A DNA stretch of 64,000 nt from Apostichopus japonicus (taxonomy: Eukaryota; Echinodermata; Holothuroidea; Aspidochirotida; Stichopodidae): positions 1,959,714 to 2,023,713 of the forward strand of contig NC_092567.1 of assembly GCF_037975245.1 (NCBI RefSeq), read 5' to 3'. Below the pieces are notes generated by a model, which saw nothing but the letters and a program-made list of their open reading frames with translations, was not told the origin of the DNA and ran no database searches. A program made the translations under genes and the position numbers. This document shows positions 24,511 to 35,465 of this stretch, piece by piece; position 1 is the stretch's first letter, and each line of letters opens with the position of its first letter.

Positions 24511-25063
24511 GTTAGGCCTCATCTGGAGTATGCTGTGCAGGCTTGGAACCCATATTTTGCTAAGGATAAGGAAGTACTTGAAAAGGTCCAGAGGAGGGGC
24601 TACTAGGATGATTAGTTCCTTAAAGAGTGTTCCTTATAATAGGCGGTTACAACTGTTAAGTCTCACCACACTGGAGTTTAGGAGGTTAAATGGGGACTTG
24701 ATCCAGGTTTTCAAGATTGTGTATGGTTTCGACAATTTATCCTTTACCGACTTTTTCATGTTTGCTAACAGTAGTTGTACCAGAGGTCATTGCCTTAGAC
24801 TCCAAAAGTCACATAGTAGGATTAATATTCGGCATAACTTTTTTTCTAATAGGGTTGTGAATAAGTGTAATGGTTTGCCTGAGAAAGTTGTACTTGCAAG
24901 TAGTGTCAATGGGGTTAAGAATGCTTAGGACAAGCACTTTAAGCATTGTTATCGGGTCTGAGTGTTTGTGTCTTCAGTTTTTTTCTCTCTCTATAGGGTC
25001 CTTGATGGGGACTTTTAGTGTCCCTCCTGATCCCTTTTTTCTACTAAACTAAACTGTACTGGA
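24511..25063 (+). pseudogene. 5'-truncated non-LTR retrotransposon (CR1/L2/Jockey-like RT 3' end), inactivated
   Basis: The reading frame starts [20 protein letters not shown], leading to an EKVQRR motif. After a one-base shift near 24600 it continues with [28 protein letters not shown] and LIQVFKIV, and finally the WN-LP-type block around CNGLPEKVV. This is the thumb-to-C-terminus order of CR1/L2-type reverse transcriptases. There is an early TAG in frame before DKHFKHCYRV, then the TGA. The 3' end has short tandem ACTAA words near 25046-25056. Truncation, frameshift and stop make it a dead copy. It sits inside T2 and so is younger than T2. Confidence 0.85.
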
Positions 25064-25954
25064 AACCTTCCAATGCTTACAAATTTATCTTGTTGAAAGG
25101 TGGTAGTTGCAACTTATAATCCCTGCATGCCTGAAGAGCACATCATGGCACCATATGAATTATTGACTGAGTGATGACCACCAACAGCCCAGGTGTTGTT
25201 CAATAAACTATCGGGAAGTCAATTGTGTGTGTGTTGGGATACACAATCATCTACAATGCTATTCAACATTGACATTGAATGTGGACGACTTTAAGAATGT
25301 GGAGTCGTAGGCCTACTGTATTGTGAAGTGTGACTTTCATGACCGTGCAACAATGTTCTTGTGTCCTGAACTTAGCTAATAGACATTGAGATTTTTAGTT
25401 ACAAGTGTAGAGTTTCGCTTGCCCAAGTTTTGCAGAGGACAATCACTCATAAGTTTGTTCAATAACCAGTATTAGGTCTAGTTTTCTTTGTTGTACTAGT
25501 TTAATAGATGGACATTACGTTGCATTGTTATGTGGATGTTACTGTGGACATTTTGGTATGTTTTGAATGGGATGGATCATATTTCATCTTCAGGGTCAAT
25601 AGTAGGGAGTATGATACAGTGTTGTACAGTATATATACCAAAACAATTTTGCACCAAAACTTTTCATCTTGAATGATTTGTGGTCTACCAAAGCTAGAAT
25701 TGATGTTGTGAGTATTGATGTATGTGTAGAGTAGATTAATACTTTACACATTCTATGTTTTATGTAGTGGAATGATCGCACAAGTACAGTCACTGCTCTT
25801 TTCGATCCCAGAAAGAAGGAAATATGGCATGAAATTACCAATGACATTGTTCTGGCATATCCAAATTAATGTTTTTATGTAGAAATCAGCTTGTTATGGT
25901 ATATTCAGGAATAAAAATATGAGTTTTCATAGTCAATTTGTATATGGACAAATT

Positions 25955-26335
25955 GTCACGTACGTCACAGGACAATTTTCATTTGTGTAATCACTGAACT
26001 GGAAAGAATTCATATTTTTTTTCTAATATGTTACAGTTTAGCTCTTGGAAGGTTAGGCTATTCACTACTTATAACAGCTTGATCTCTGCCCTCCTAATTT
26101 CAGAGGGTTTTCAGCTTTGCTCTTTAGTAAAAAAAACACAAAATTCTCTGGTCCCGTGCGTCACACTGCATATTAATTAAGATGGGACCTAATTAAAGCA
26201 AGTGTAGAAAATCTTCATGAGCTTGTAATAAAGTATCAGCAATAACAAGTGTGAAAACCTGAAAAAGTTTCTGGAAAATAGATTTTTTATAACTTTTAGA
26301 CACATTTAAGTCTCTGAAATGTCCCGTACGTCACA
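25955..26335. promoter_or_regulatory. T2 right subterminal word array (GTCCCGTACGTCAC)
   Basis: Copies in the opposite orientation to the left end: 26321-26335 (exact), 26151-26166 (GTCCCGTGCGTCACAC), and a palindromic variant TGTCACGTACGTCACA at 25955-25970. The outermost copy abuts the right TIR through CAGTGCAAATAGC; the left copy at 24110 is likewise preceded by TTGCA, so the conserved context is longer than the core word. Confidence 0.75.
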
Positions 26336-26340
26336 GTGCA

Positions 26341-26358
26341 AATAGCTTGGACCTGCCC
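26341..26358 (-). repeat. T2 right terminal inverted repeat
   Basis: The plus strand reads AATAGCTTGGACCTGCCC, followed by target duplication TTCT at 26359-26362. Confidence 0.85.
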
Positions 26359-26496
26359 TTCTAACAATCCAGTGTTACCATCCTCCACTTTATAGGAAAA
26401 CACAAATTTAACCTAATATGTCACAATTGTCAACAACAATGACACCAATAATGTTGAAACCAGACAAGCACTTTGAGGATCAGCAATTAGTAGAAT

Positions 26497-26947
26497 AAAA
26501 CATTACATAATTATAATTAAGAGCGGAGCAACGATTGAGGAGTATGCAAAAATGAGTGATATCCCTAGATTTGGTCTCTGCAAATGCAACCTGTGTACGA
26601 AATAGAAGCATTTCTTTTGTACCTGCAGAGGTACACCTCAGTACACCTAAGCCAATACAGCATGACAAGTTGTCAACTTGGGGAGGGGGGGGGGAGCAAG
26701 GAAGGGACTGATTGAAATTATTAACATATTTCACTTGTAACGGCGATACACATCTGAATATTGATGTTAAACTCAAACGATTTTCACATTTTGTTTAATC
26801 GTGAAATTAAACTCACTTATATCACACAATTCACGGTATTTATTTAGCCTTCAAGAACCATATCAATCGATATTTACATAACAAACAAACACTTTACAAT
26901 ATCACTGATCAGCTGATATTGTTATCTGTTAATACTTTGATCCTGTA
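26497..26947 (+). repeat. dispersed repeat R6, copy 2
   Basis: Partner of 13923-14529, in the same orientation. A fragment just before it (26411-26468) matches 5029-5085. Confidence 0.75.
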
Positions 26948-27025
26948 CAATGCTATATTCGCGTCTTCTATACTTCTACGCAGCAAAAACGAAACATTGG
27001 TAATGACGGGGGGCTTTGTGTAACA

Positions 27026-27325
27026 CCAATGACCTCTCTCCGTGACAGCTGCCTAATTATACCAGTGTGCACCCTTTGTGACGGCTGCCCAATTAATACA
27101 AGGGAACCCTTTTTGTGACATCTACTATTAATACCAGCTTCAGGGGTATACCAGGGAGCTCTATTTGTGACTGCTCATATTAATACTAAGGGGCTCTGTT
27201 TGTGACAGCTCCATAAGGGACTTCTCTCTGTGACAGCTGGCTACTAATACCATGTAGCCCTCTCTGTGACCGTTCCCTAATAATACAAAGGAGCACTCTC
27301 TCCCCTTCTGTGACAGCTGTATATT
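27026..27325 (+). repeat. ~37-bp minisatellite R7, copy 2
   Basis: Diverged units like TTTGTGACAGCTGCCTAATT followed by ATACCAGGGAGC. It is related to 15241-15560 and again lies downstream of an R6 copy, supporting R6 plus R7 as one composite repeat. Confidence 0.75.
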
Positions 27326-27855
27326 AATATACGCATGATGAAATGTTCCACATGTACCTAAGTATTTGCTCAAATATCAATCATACTAAATACTGCTAGT
27401 AATACTGTTGAGAAGAAAACAGGCTACATATTTCATTACAAAGAATACACTTCGATCATTCACCTCTCTCAACATTTCCTGATATGTATTACCATACCAT
27501 ACCATGTATTAACATACGATTCTTTTTCAATTTGAATTAGTAATGTCAGACGACCAGGAATGATGATGATGTGTTACTATATCGGTGACATCACTAATAC
27601 GTCATCAACAACATATTTTAATGAATGCGTTACCATGCAATGTGTGAAATTATACTTTCTTAATTGGTGTACTTTTTTGGCCTTTTTAGTTCAATTATAC
27701 AGTTTTATTTTGATAGAAGAACTGCCAAATGACTGTTTCGATCACCACATTGTAAATTATCGGTTACCGACCATGTATTGGTATTAATGATAACTGATGT
27801 TACATTTTGTTAATGGGGTAACCTAAATGATTAGACAATTTCCTCCAACATATAT

Positions 27856-27881
27856 GGGTCTGTTCACGTTAAAGCGCCCAA
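27856..27881 (+). repeat. T1 left terminal inverted repeat
   Basis: 26 bases identical to the complement of 32669-32694. Target duplication ATAT precedes it. Confidence 0.9.
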
Positions 27882-28380
27882 TTTGGTTGCCTGGGGTACC
27901 ACATTTTCAATTTACAGTAAAGAACTTCTATTCTAAGTAAATAACATAACTAATATCTGCAATTTATGAATCAGAATTGACCAGAGCTTAAACTATTCTG
28001 GAAATTATATTCAAGATGGTTGAAAGTGTGACAATCTATAAATTTTCCAAAATTTGTTCTTTTTTTTAATGGTGGTGTGTCATTCCATTGCTGCTACATT
28101 TGGGAATTCTGTTTTTATTTTCTTTATTAACACAAAATTTGCTATTGTTAGACAAGTTTTCAATGATATCGATGATGTTTTTTAAAAAATATTAAAGTAT
28201 CGTTAGAAAATATTCAATTTTTCCTGAAATCAAGTTTAAAAAGTTTTTCTTTAAAGAACAAAATTGAAATTAATAGTAACAATTATACCATAAAATTAAA
28301 CCACAACTTAAGCACATATATTAACCAAAAGCTGAAAATTCTGGGTCATGTCCTCTCAGAATTTTTTTTTCTTGACTCTT

Positions 28381-28999
28381 GTTTCGGACATCACCCCTCC
28401 AAAATGATCTTGTTTCGGACATCACCCACCAATGGTTTACCTAATATATTAAACCTAATATTTAGTAATAAACCAAATGATGTTCATTTAATGGCAATAA
28501 TAATGAATAGAAAAGCATTTCAGTAAGTTAATACCCGTACCAAAAGAGATCTATGGACCCTTCCTAGGTTCCAAGTTCAACACAAAGAAAAGGGATACAA
28601 GTGATCCAAGTGATTAACAAGACAATTATTAAACGAAGGCCATGCTTGTTAATACTTAGCAATATATATCAGTACATCACGATATGTGATGTTAACAAAC
28701 AGCGTCAAATTTATTTGAAATAATGAAAAATGCAAACACTTGTTTTATAGATTTGCATAAGACTGTCTTGGACTTTGTTTCGGACATCACCACAAAGGTG
28801 TTAGGACATCACCGTAATGTTTTCTACACAACGCATATCACATCAAAAGTTAAATTTGTAACAAAGGGGTCTTTGTTGTTGACAAGCTACCTACAAGGTA
28901 TAATGACAGTTTTGAACTTATTATAGTTCAAATCCTCAGTGTTCATTAAAAGTTACTTTATGAGCGTTTCGGACATCACTGAATGTTTCGGACATCACC
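28381..28999 (+). promoter_or_regulatory. T1 left word array (GTTTCGGACATCAC)
   Basis: Exact plus-strand copies start at 28381, 28412, 28777, 28966 and 28985, with a degenerate copy (TTAGGACATCACC) at about 28800. Copies come in close pairs 19-31 bp apart, separated by a few hundred AT-rich bases. The bases between copies are not conserved, which argues against simple tandem duplication and for conserved binding sites (inference). Confidence 0.85.
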
Positions 29000-29431
29000 T
29001 TGGAAAAATGTTCACAAAGCTGCATAGCAATAATACATATTTCAGCAGGTAACAACAATATAATTTAATATTTTTGCTATTCAAACTTGTTCAAGCAACA
29101 AAAGTCTGCTTCAAAATATACACAACAGTCAGACAGTAGCAGATTTACACTAGATATTATGAATTTTTGAGGGAATGCAGTTTATTAAAACACCATAGAC
29201 TGGGAAATCAACAAGGTGTACTGAAAAATAATGGCACTGTAAATTCTTGGGAAAACAAATGCCCTGAGGCACATATTTCAAATTTAACATCTGGACAGAA
29301 CCGATAGGTGAAAAGATAGGTGATAAGTGAAAATCTGAAGGCTTGGTGTAAATGATAACCCCATTTAATGTTAATGAATTATCACTGTTTACTACATACT
29401 CAATTCAAACATATCCAGAATACACACATGT

Positions 29432-29664
29432 AGTTTAGATTCTCCTGCAAGCAGGAACTCGCGAAGAAGCCATCATTGGCTTATCAAAGCCGCAAGCTGA
29501 CCGAAGTCAGTCTCTTAGATTCATATTTAACGACCATTATTATGAATTGTCAATTGTCAACAACTCTGTAACTTGACGACATACATTAATCTTGGAGTGA
29601 CACAAACTCGGAACCTTATGATTGAAAGGCACCGGCGTTAACCACTGAGCTACAGTAACACTCC
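29432..29664 (-). mobile_element. tRNA-derived SINE nested in T1
   Basis: On minus, the head reads GGAGTGTTACTGTAGCTCAG then TGGTTAACGC (A-box region), and later GGTTCCGAGTTTG, a decayed B-box. The body includes CTGACTTCGGTCAG and GCGAGTTCCTGCTTGCAGGA. The head resembles a tRNA of the GTAGCTCAGTGG type. It differs from the SINE at 7.0-7.36 kb. Confidence 0.65.
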
Positions 29665-31713
29665 ATCACACTCCACATAGTGACCATTCGTTGATCACCA
29701 TTTGCATAAAGTTAATCTCTGCTTCACCACATTCGTTACCTGTCCAGCATACCATTTGCAGTGGCCAGCATTCACCAACACTTCCCAGAAACATCAACTT
29801 ATACATTATTTTGCAGAAAATGGTATTATTATTATTGACTGAAAAGAAATTTTTCCCCCAAAAGGGTTATAGAATTCTTTTTAACTTTTACGGTTTCCAC
29901 ATTTCCATCATTACCTAGATGAAGTCTGCAATAATTGAAACAAACAGCAAATATTTACCATTTAATAAATATACAGATGTACACAGGAGACATCCCTACA
30001 TAGCTAATTTAGCACCCACCTGTTGTAGCTGGTATCATTGAGTCTACTATTTAAACAATTTTCGGAGGGGAGGTATCATATCCTAAACTCCACTAGAATG
30101 CTTGGTCCTATTCTGTAATGTCAGCAATAACAACTATTTTGCACCCCTTCAAATGGTACCCACCCGCTCCCACCCCCTCCCCATGCACCTTTGAGCTGGA
30201 TCTGCCAATGTTGAAGATTGCTTCCACTGGCCGAGCTAAGCAACAGTAGTAGCCTATACTAGTAGTACTATAAGTACTGGTTTAAATATCCTTCTTTATT
30301 GAGATTCATCATTATGCCTTGACTATTATAATGTGAAAAACAAGTATTCATGGTTTGTACAAATACTCCTTGTCACATATGAATTAAATGATTTACTTTG
30401 TAAGATTGTTATGATTTAAGCTTATGGCCTAAACTTACATTTAAGTATAAGGCCTAGATGTTATGGTATACAGCAGCTCAGCAAATTGTTCAGCTTTATC
30501 CTTAAGTTTCATAATGATAAATATCTGTATACATATCACTAAAGCTCTGAAGTCTGAAGCAACTCGGAATGAAAACATGGTCATGCATGATGCACCACTC
30601 TGTGTATATTAATACTGTTGACACCATCGAGTAAACCTGGAGGTTTCATCACACAGTAAATCCGCGTACCAGTCAAAGAGGGTCGTGTACTGTAATGTAT
30701 TCCAGGGTGGTACTAATAATCTGATATACTGCATTAATCTCCACATTGCCCATTGTGATTTACTAACTAGTACAGTAAATGTATATTTGGGCTTAGAGCA
30801 GCAGACAACACACAGTTACCTAGCAATGTCTGTACCTTAACATTATAGTTATAGTCGTTGACCAACATTTATAGGTTAGATCACCAGACACGTTCCACGG
30901 TCCTACTACTTAGCTAACATCTTCCCAAAGTACTGGTAGCTTTTCTTGACAACCATCAAGTTCCCATCAACAGTTAAACTGCTCTGACATAGGGTGTTAT
31001 AGATGCACACTGATTCCATACATATAGAGCGACAGACGACACTGAACAGTGTTCAGTTTTTCAAAGTGACGTTGACATACTATGCTGTAGACCGATGTGA
31101 TAGAAACATGAGCTACTGTGCTACAAAACTCTTCTAGGCCTATTCCAATTGTGTGTAATTAACTTTACAATTCTCAATATGATATTGGGAAATATCAAAT
31201 TGGTACCGCCATGGAAGCTGGAACACATCACATGACAGTCCATGCATGGTACCCACGTGCCCTTTGATGTAGTTCTTCTAGCCTATAAATAGGCTTTCTA
31301 TGGTTGTGACAAATAGCTTGATTCAAGCTATAGCAGACAATTACAGCATTACTTTCAAATGTACTGTATACTGTGATGGCATCCTGATACATGTTATATC
31401 AGAAAAAAATTCACTTAACGTTTTTTTTTACTTCTTCAGTACTAAAGGATGGAAAATTGTAGTGTTAATGATGTCAGTTCTAGAAAAATCCAAGTAATTT
31501 GATGTTCCCAGTAACATTCATACCCAAATATGTAGAATATCATTTTAGACTTGTCATAAGTCATCAACAGATGAATACATGTTGGTCAAATGACACCAAA
31601 AGTTAGGAAGCATTCTTTTGTAGGATCTTAGTGTATTCTAGCACACTGAAATCAACCAATTGAATCATCCAGTTGAAACAAGTGCTGTTTTACAATATGT
31701 TGGATTCACAAAA

Positions 31714-32511
31714 GTGATGTCCGAAACACATGGTGATGTCCGAAACATACTTTTAAGGTTATTTTGCTATAATATTTGGTAAAGATGGAAAAAGTTTTGA
31801 GTAGTGCATTATGTATGTTTGTAACAATAGAACTTGTCATAATATATGAAGTGCTCATCTATTGTGTCTTTTTTTTCAAGCAACATAAAGCAATATTAAT
31901 TAAAACTTGTTTCGGACATCACTGGTGTTTCGGACATCACACACATGGACGGAAATATTGAAATGGTTATAAAATCAAAACGGATGAGTGGAAATGTGTC
32001 ATGTACATACTGTAGTTGAGGGAGTACTTATGCTTTAATTAGAGTAACAAAACAGTCTTGTGGGTTTTAACATACTTCATGTATTAGTTGCTTCATGACG
32101 TTTCGGACATCACCAAAATGTGGACGGAAACATTTTGCATGTTGTTTAACTTTATCGTGCAGTAAAATGTGGCTGAATGGACATGCATCTGATATATATT
32201 TTATTTGATACAACTATGACAGTATTGAAAAGGCACACCACTTTCAACATTTGTTATTTAACCCCAAACTATGCCACTCATAAATTGGTGTATAAATGTG
32301 GACGGAAAAAGTGATGTCCGAAACACTGGTCCAGTTTCGCAATAATTCGCAAATTCATCGATGAAATTTTCTGAAATATTTATGAGAGGGAACCTATAGC
32401 CACAAAGTTCAATCATGACAAAATTTGGAGTAATCCTCTTTTGGAGTTGAGAATAGACCAAAGTACAAATTGTGCAGTTTGAAAATGGCAACATTTTCCG
32501 TCCACATTTCG
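31714..32511. promoter_or_regulatory. T1 right word arrays (GTTTCGGACATCAC and TGGACGGAAA)
   Basis: Exact copies of the first word lie at 31714-31727 and 31733-31746 (minus), 31909-31922, 31927-31940 and 32100-32113 (plus), and 32311-32324 (minus). A second word, TGGACGGAAA, occurs at about 31946, 32121 and 32298 (plus) and 32498 (minus, seen as TTTTCCGTCCACATTTCGG). Pair spacings of 18-19 bp repeat the left-end pattern. Confidence 0.85.
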
Positions 32512-32668
32512 GCACTTCTGGGAGTATAGCATACCATATGCATATCTCAGGAAGTTGTCTATGCTATGGTAGGTACAGCTAGGTGGACTCTCTCCAAGGG
32601 GATAATATTTATATCTCTAGAATCTCTAATTATTTTGTCACAATGCTCCAAATGCCATTTATGCTAAT

Positions 32669-32694
32669 TTGGGCGCTTTAACGTGAACAGACCC
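32669..32694 (-). repeat. T1 right terminal inverted repeat
   Basis: The plus strand reads TTGGGCGCTTTAACGTGAAC then AGACCC, followed by target duplication ATAT. Confidence 0.9.
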
Positions 32695-33147
32695 ATATGG
32701 CTTGCTGTTCCAGGTTCAATTCAATCATTCGAAGCGTTTAACATCTATTTAAAGTCTTGGAAGACTAGCTGTTTATTCTTAACGGAAGAATCTGAAATTC
32801 CAAACATTAACAATACATGTGTTTATGTCGAAGTATATGTTTAATATTCTCAACACATCATCAGTTTGATTAGAGTTTTAGCGCAATTTGGCACATGCAG
32901 AGATTATTCTGATCGGTTTAAATATATGACATCCTTTGCAATTATTCTCAATACACCACTGTATATTCATTAGCTAGGAAAAGCATCCTTCTTCTTTAAA
33001 CCTAAATGTTTATGATTTAAAGTGGCTGAAATAATAAGTTTTCAATGACAGTCAATGGAAAACAAAACTATTATGAAAAAGTAAACGGTTCCTAATTTAG
33101 GTGTAGGTAAAAAAATGTAAATGCTGTTTATTTATTAGCTAACTTAC

Positions 33148-34982
33148 ATTATTTTTAGATGCAATCTCCAGCAACTGTGTCGTCGATCTTTGAAGCAGAG
33201 CGCTGTTGCCTCTCTGTATCTCAACCGTACGCGAGCAGAGCTCTTTCACCGAATCCATGATGTCATTGACGTCACCAGTTTGTTCCAGGATACAGAGGAT
33301 GGCAAACTTATCCCCGTCTGGTAAGCTCTTCAAATGGTTAATGAGTTTCATTCCAGCATTGGGATTCAGACCACAGGCGAATCTAAACAGGTACTGAAGA
33401 TCAAATGGATCTAAGAACCTGAGAATATCGGAGAGATTGTGTGCGTTCTTTACAAGAGTGACAAGGTGGTGGGCTGCATACCATTCACAGAATAGTTTAT
33501 GATAAAAACGGACCATCGTTGTAAACAACATATTGTCTCCAGTAGAATCATCGTTCACTTCATCTTCTTCAACCAAAATGCCAATTGAAATATACTGGTC
33601 ATATAATTCTTGCCCGACTCTTTGACGAAATCTAGTCTTAATCCATGACAATTGTTGGTTTTCCTTGTTTAATCCTTCGAAAGCTATTTTGTCTAGCTCA
33701 TGATGTTCCATTTCATGAAGATATAACTTGTGGCTTCTATTGTCGCCATATTTCTGTTTCAGATGGTCGTAAAAACATCTAATCATGTGTTTGAAGAACT
33801 GTGTGACAGACTTGAACTTCATGAGGTCTCTCTGATCATGAGCCATGTGGGCAAACATCACGAATATGAGAGGCACCTGGCAAAGATCAGCAAGGATGGA
33901 GTTTTCATTGAGCCGTTGTTTTATTTCTTCCACTGCCTCATCGTTGTTACTAACTACAGCCTTACGAATATACTCATTCCTAGCTTTGTCATCGAACCCT
34001 GTTAGTTTGGCCCTCTTAGTTTCTTTTCTAAGATATTCTGGAAGATATCTTGTCGTTAAGCTGACATCAAAGTCTGCAAACAGCTCCATCTTGATGATCT
34101 TGTGTACATCGTCATTATCATTGCTGTCCCTGCCAGGATACTCATCATATCCATCCAAAATAATGTGGACGGACGAGCAACTGTGAATTATCTTTTCAAT
34201 CTCATGTTTGCTAACACGGGGTTCGTGGAAGAGAAGAAATGACTTAATCGCCCTGTAGAGAGACTTTACACTTCCAAGTTGTCTTAACCGAAGAAGAATT
34301 AGTATCTCTACATCGTTCATTGGGGAATCCGATACGCCATTGCACCAATCGTAGGCCAGCTGAAGGGTTAACGTCGACTTACCATACCCGGGCTCTCCTT
34401 GTATAATGCGTCTTTTGGATTTAAACCGAAAGTCAGTATAAATACTTTTGTAAGATTCCAAACGCTCCCATGATCCTCTGGTGCCTGGCGTTGGCTCTGG
34501 TGCCAGACAAACTTCAACGCCCCCTTCTACAAAGACCTTGTCCACACAATAAAGTCTATCTTTTATATATGGTAGGGGTTGAATCGCATCATATTGGCTT
34601 TTATATGTCTTTTTGAGACCATCTATCAGAAATTGTTTCTTCTCTAAACAAAAAAACAGAAACAATATGTGTAAATGTTACCACGTATGACTTCATGTGA
34701 CGAACAATAAATTAGTGACACACATGGAAACACCTAAATCTTAATTGTTTATTCGTTATTGATATTACAATTTTGTTACTGTTCTCTGTGTTATTAAGAC
34801 GACACAGGGGAGGGGGTTACATTTTTTACCAAAGAAAATAAAGATACGCAAATGGCAAAGTCAGAGTTAAAACTACCTTGAAGATCAGGATTCAGCTCCA
34901 TCATCACGTGAGCTACTTCAGACAGTCTACGAAGCGTAAATGGGTCGTGTGAGTACAGCCCCTGACCGTCGTTTCCGAGAAT
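33148..34982 (-). CDS. NACHT-domain NTPase (NLR-type innate immunity receptor), partial gene model
   Basis: Two minus-strand exons join in phase: 34982-34877 (containing LRRLSEVAHVMMELNP) and 34643-33148. The large exon has a P-loop GEPGYGKST (about residue 90 of its open frame), a Walker B-like ILDGYDEYPG (about 168-178), a sensor-like SLTTR and the helical region usual after NACHT. These domains bind and hydrolyse nucleotide and drive oligomerisation in cytoplasmic immune receptors. The frame runs into TAG just after AAT|GTAAGT at 33148/33147. That is an excellent donor, so the real exon probably ends there and later exons (LRRs in many NLRs) are missing from view. Transposon T1 lies 450 bp beyond. 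The N-terminus is uncertain, so the effector domain cannot be named. Confidence 0.85.
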
Positions 34983-35404
34983 CTATTTGTCTTTTTTTTT
35001 TAAATAATGAGCAAAATAGGGAATCTGAATAATTACATCATTACGTTAACCGTCAATATATGTACTGCATTGTTTTGATGTTGCATAAGGTTTGTTCAAT
35101 ATGTTGTTAATGAAAATGTGTTGGGAAAGAATATTTTATTCCTAGGAGGTGCAATGATTAGTACATGACAAGAGAAACCAAGACAATTTTCAGACCAACA
35201 CCCCTATAATGCCTAACTCTATGCTACGTGTTACAATCATTAAAATTACTTAAGCGCAAATAATTTCATATTCCAAACAGTAATATCCATCAACCGAAAT
35301 ATTTCTTACAAGAAGGTTAACGAAGGTAACAAGGGTTAATCTTATGTTGAATTACCAATTCGTTGAACCTAAAGAGAAAAGTAAATCAACAGAAACTGAC
35401 TTAC

Positions 35405-35465
35405 GATTTGCCCTTCATGTCTTCATTGATCGTGTTGTTACGAGTCCATATGCAGATTTGTCCAC
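35405..35465 (-). CDS. possible upstream exon of the NACHT gene
   Basis: A 61-base segment lies between CAATTGACAG and donor ATC|GTAAGT. One frame reads GQICIWTRNNTINEDMKGK, which looks like real protein sequence. Its phase does not match exon 34982-34877, so an extra exon, an alternative acceptor or a frameshift is needed to join them. Confidence 0.35.

Larger units (their letters stand above)
23931..26358. mobile_element. DNA transposon T2 (non-autonomous), 2.4 kb with a nested LINE piece
   Basis: Terminal inverted repeats are GGGCAGGTTCAAGCTTTT (left, 23931) and GGGCAGGTCCAAGCTATT (right, read on minus from 26358), 16 of 18 identical. The 4-bp direct repeats TTCT at 23927-23930 and 26359-26362 are its target duplication. 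Inside, the word GTGACGTACGGGAC and variants recur at both ends, inverted relative to each other. There is no transposase frame. A 5'-truncated LINE copy (24511-25063) is inserted, so the original element was about 1.9 kb. A GGG start with 4-bp duplications is compatible with Sola- or Academ-like groups, but I cannot assign it. Confidence 0.85.
27856..32694. mobile_element. DNA transposon T1 (non-autonomous), 4.84 kb
   Basis: Perfect 26-bp terminal inverted repeats begin GGGTCTGTTCACGTTAAAGC and end with GCCCAA. The left is 27856-27881, the right 32669-32694. The 4-bp direct repeats ATAT (27852-27855 and 32695-32698) are its target duplication. No reading frame above about 75 codons is present, so it cannot encode its own transposase. 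It carries eleven exact copies of GTTTCGGACATCAC and four of TGGACGGAAA. The TIR start, duplication length and internal word resemble T2. A tRNA-derived SINE (29432-29664) is nested inside. Confidence 0.9.

Noticed and set aside
24467-24928. A host gene at the 153-codon frame
   Set aside because: The sequence is the 3' end of a CR1/L2-like reverse transcriptase with a frameshift and stop.
29590-29664. A functional tRNA gene on the minus strand
   Set aside because: The B-box is decayed and a SINE-like body continues downstream.
28000-32500. CRISPR-like array because of the repeated GTTTCGGACATCAC
   Set aside because: Spacing is irregular, copies occur in both orientations, and the context is eukaryotic with TIRs around it.
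33730-34186. Plus-strand frames inside the NACHT exon
   Set aside because: They are antisense shadows of the real minus-strand coding sequence.
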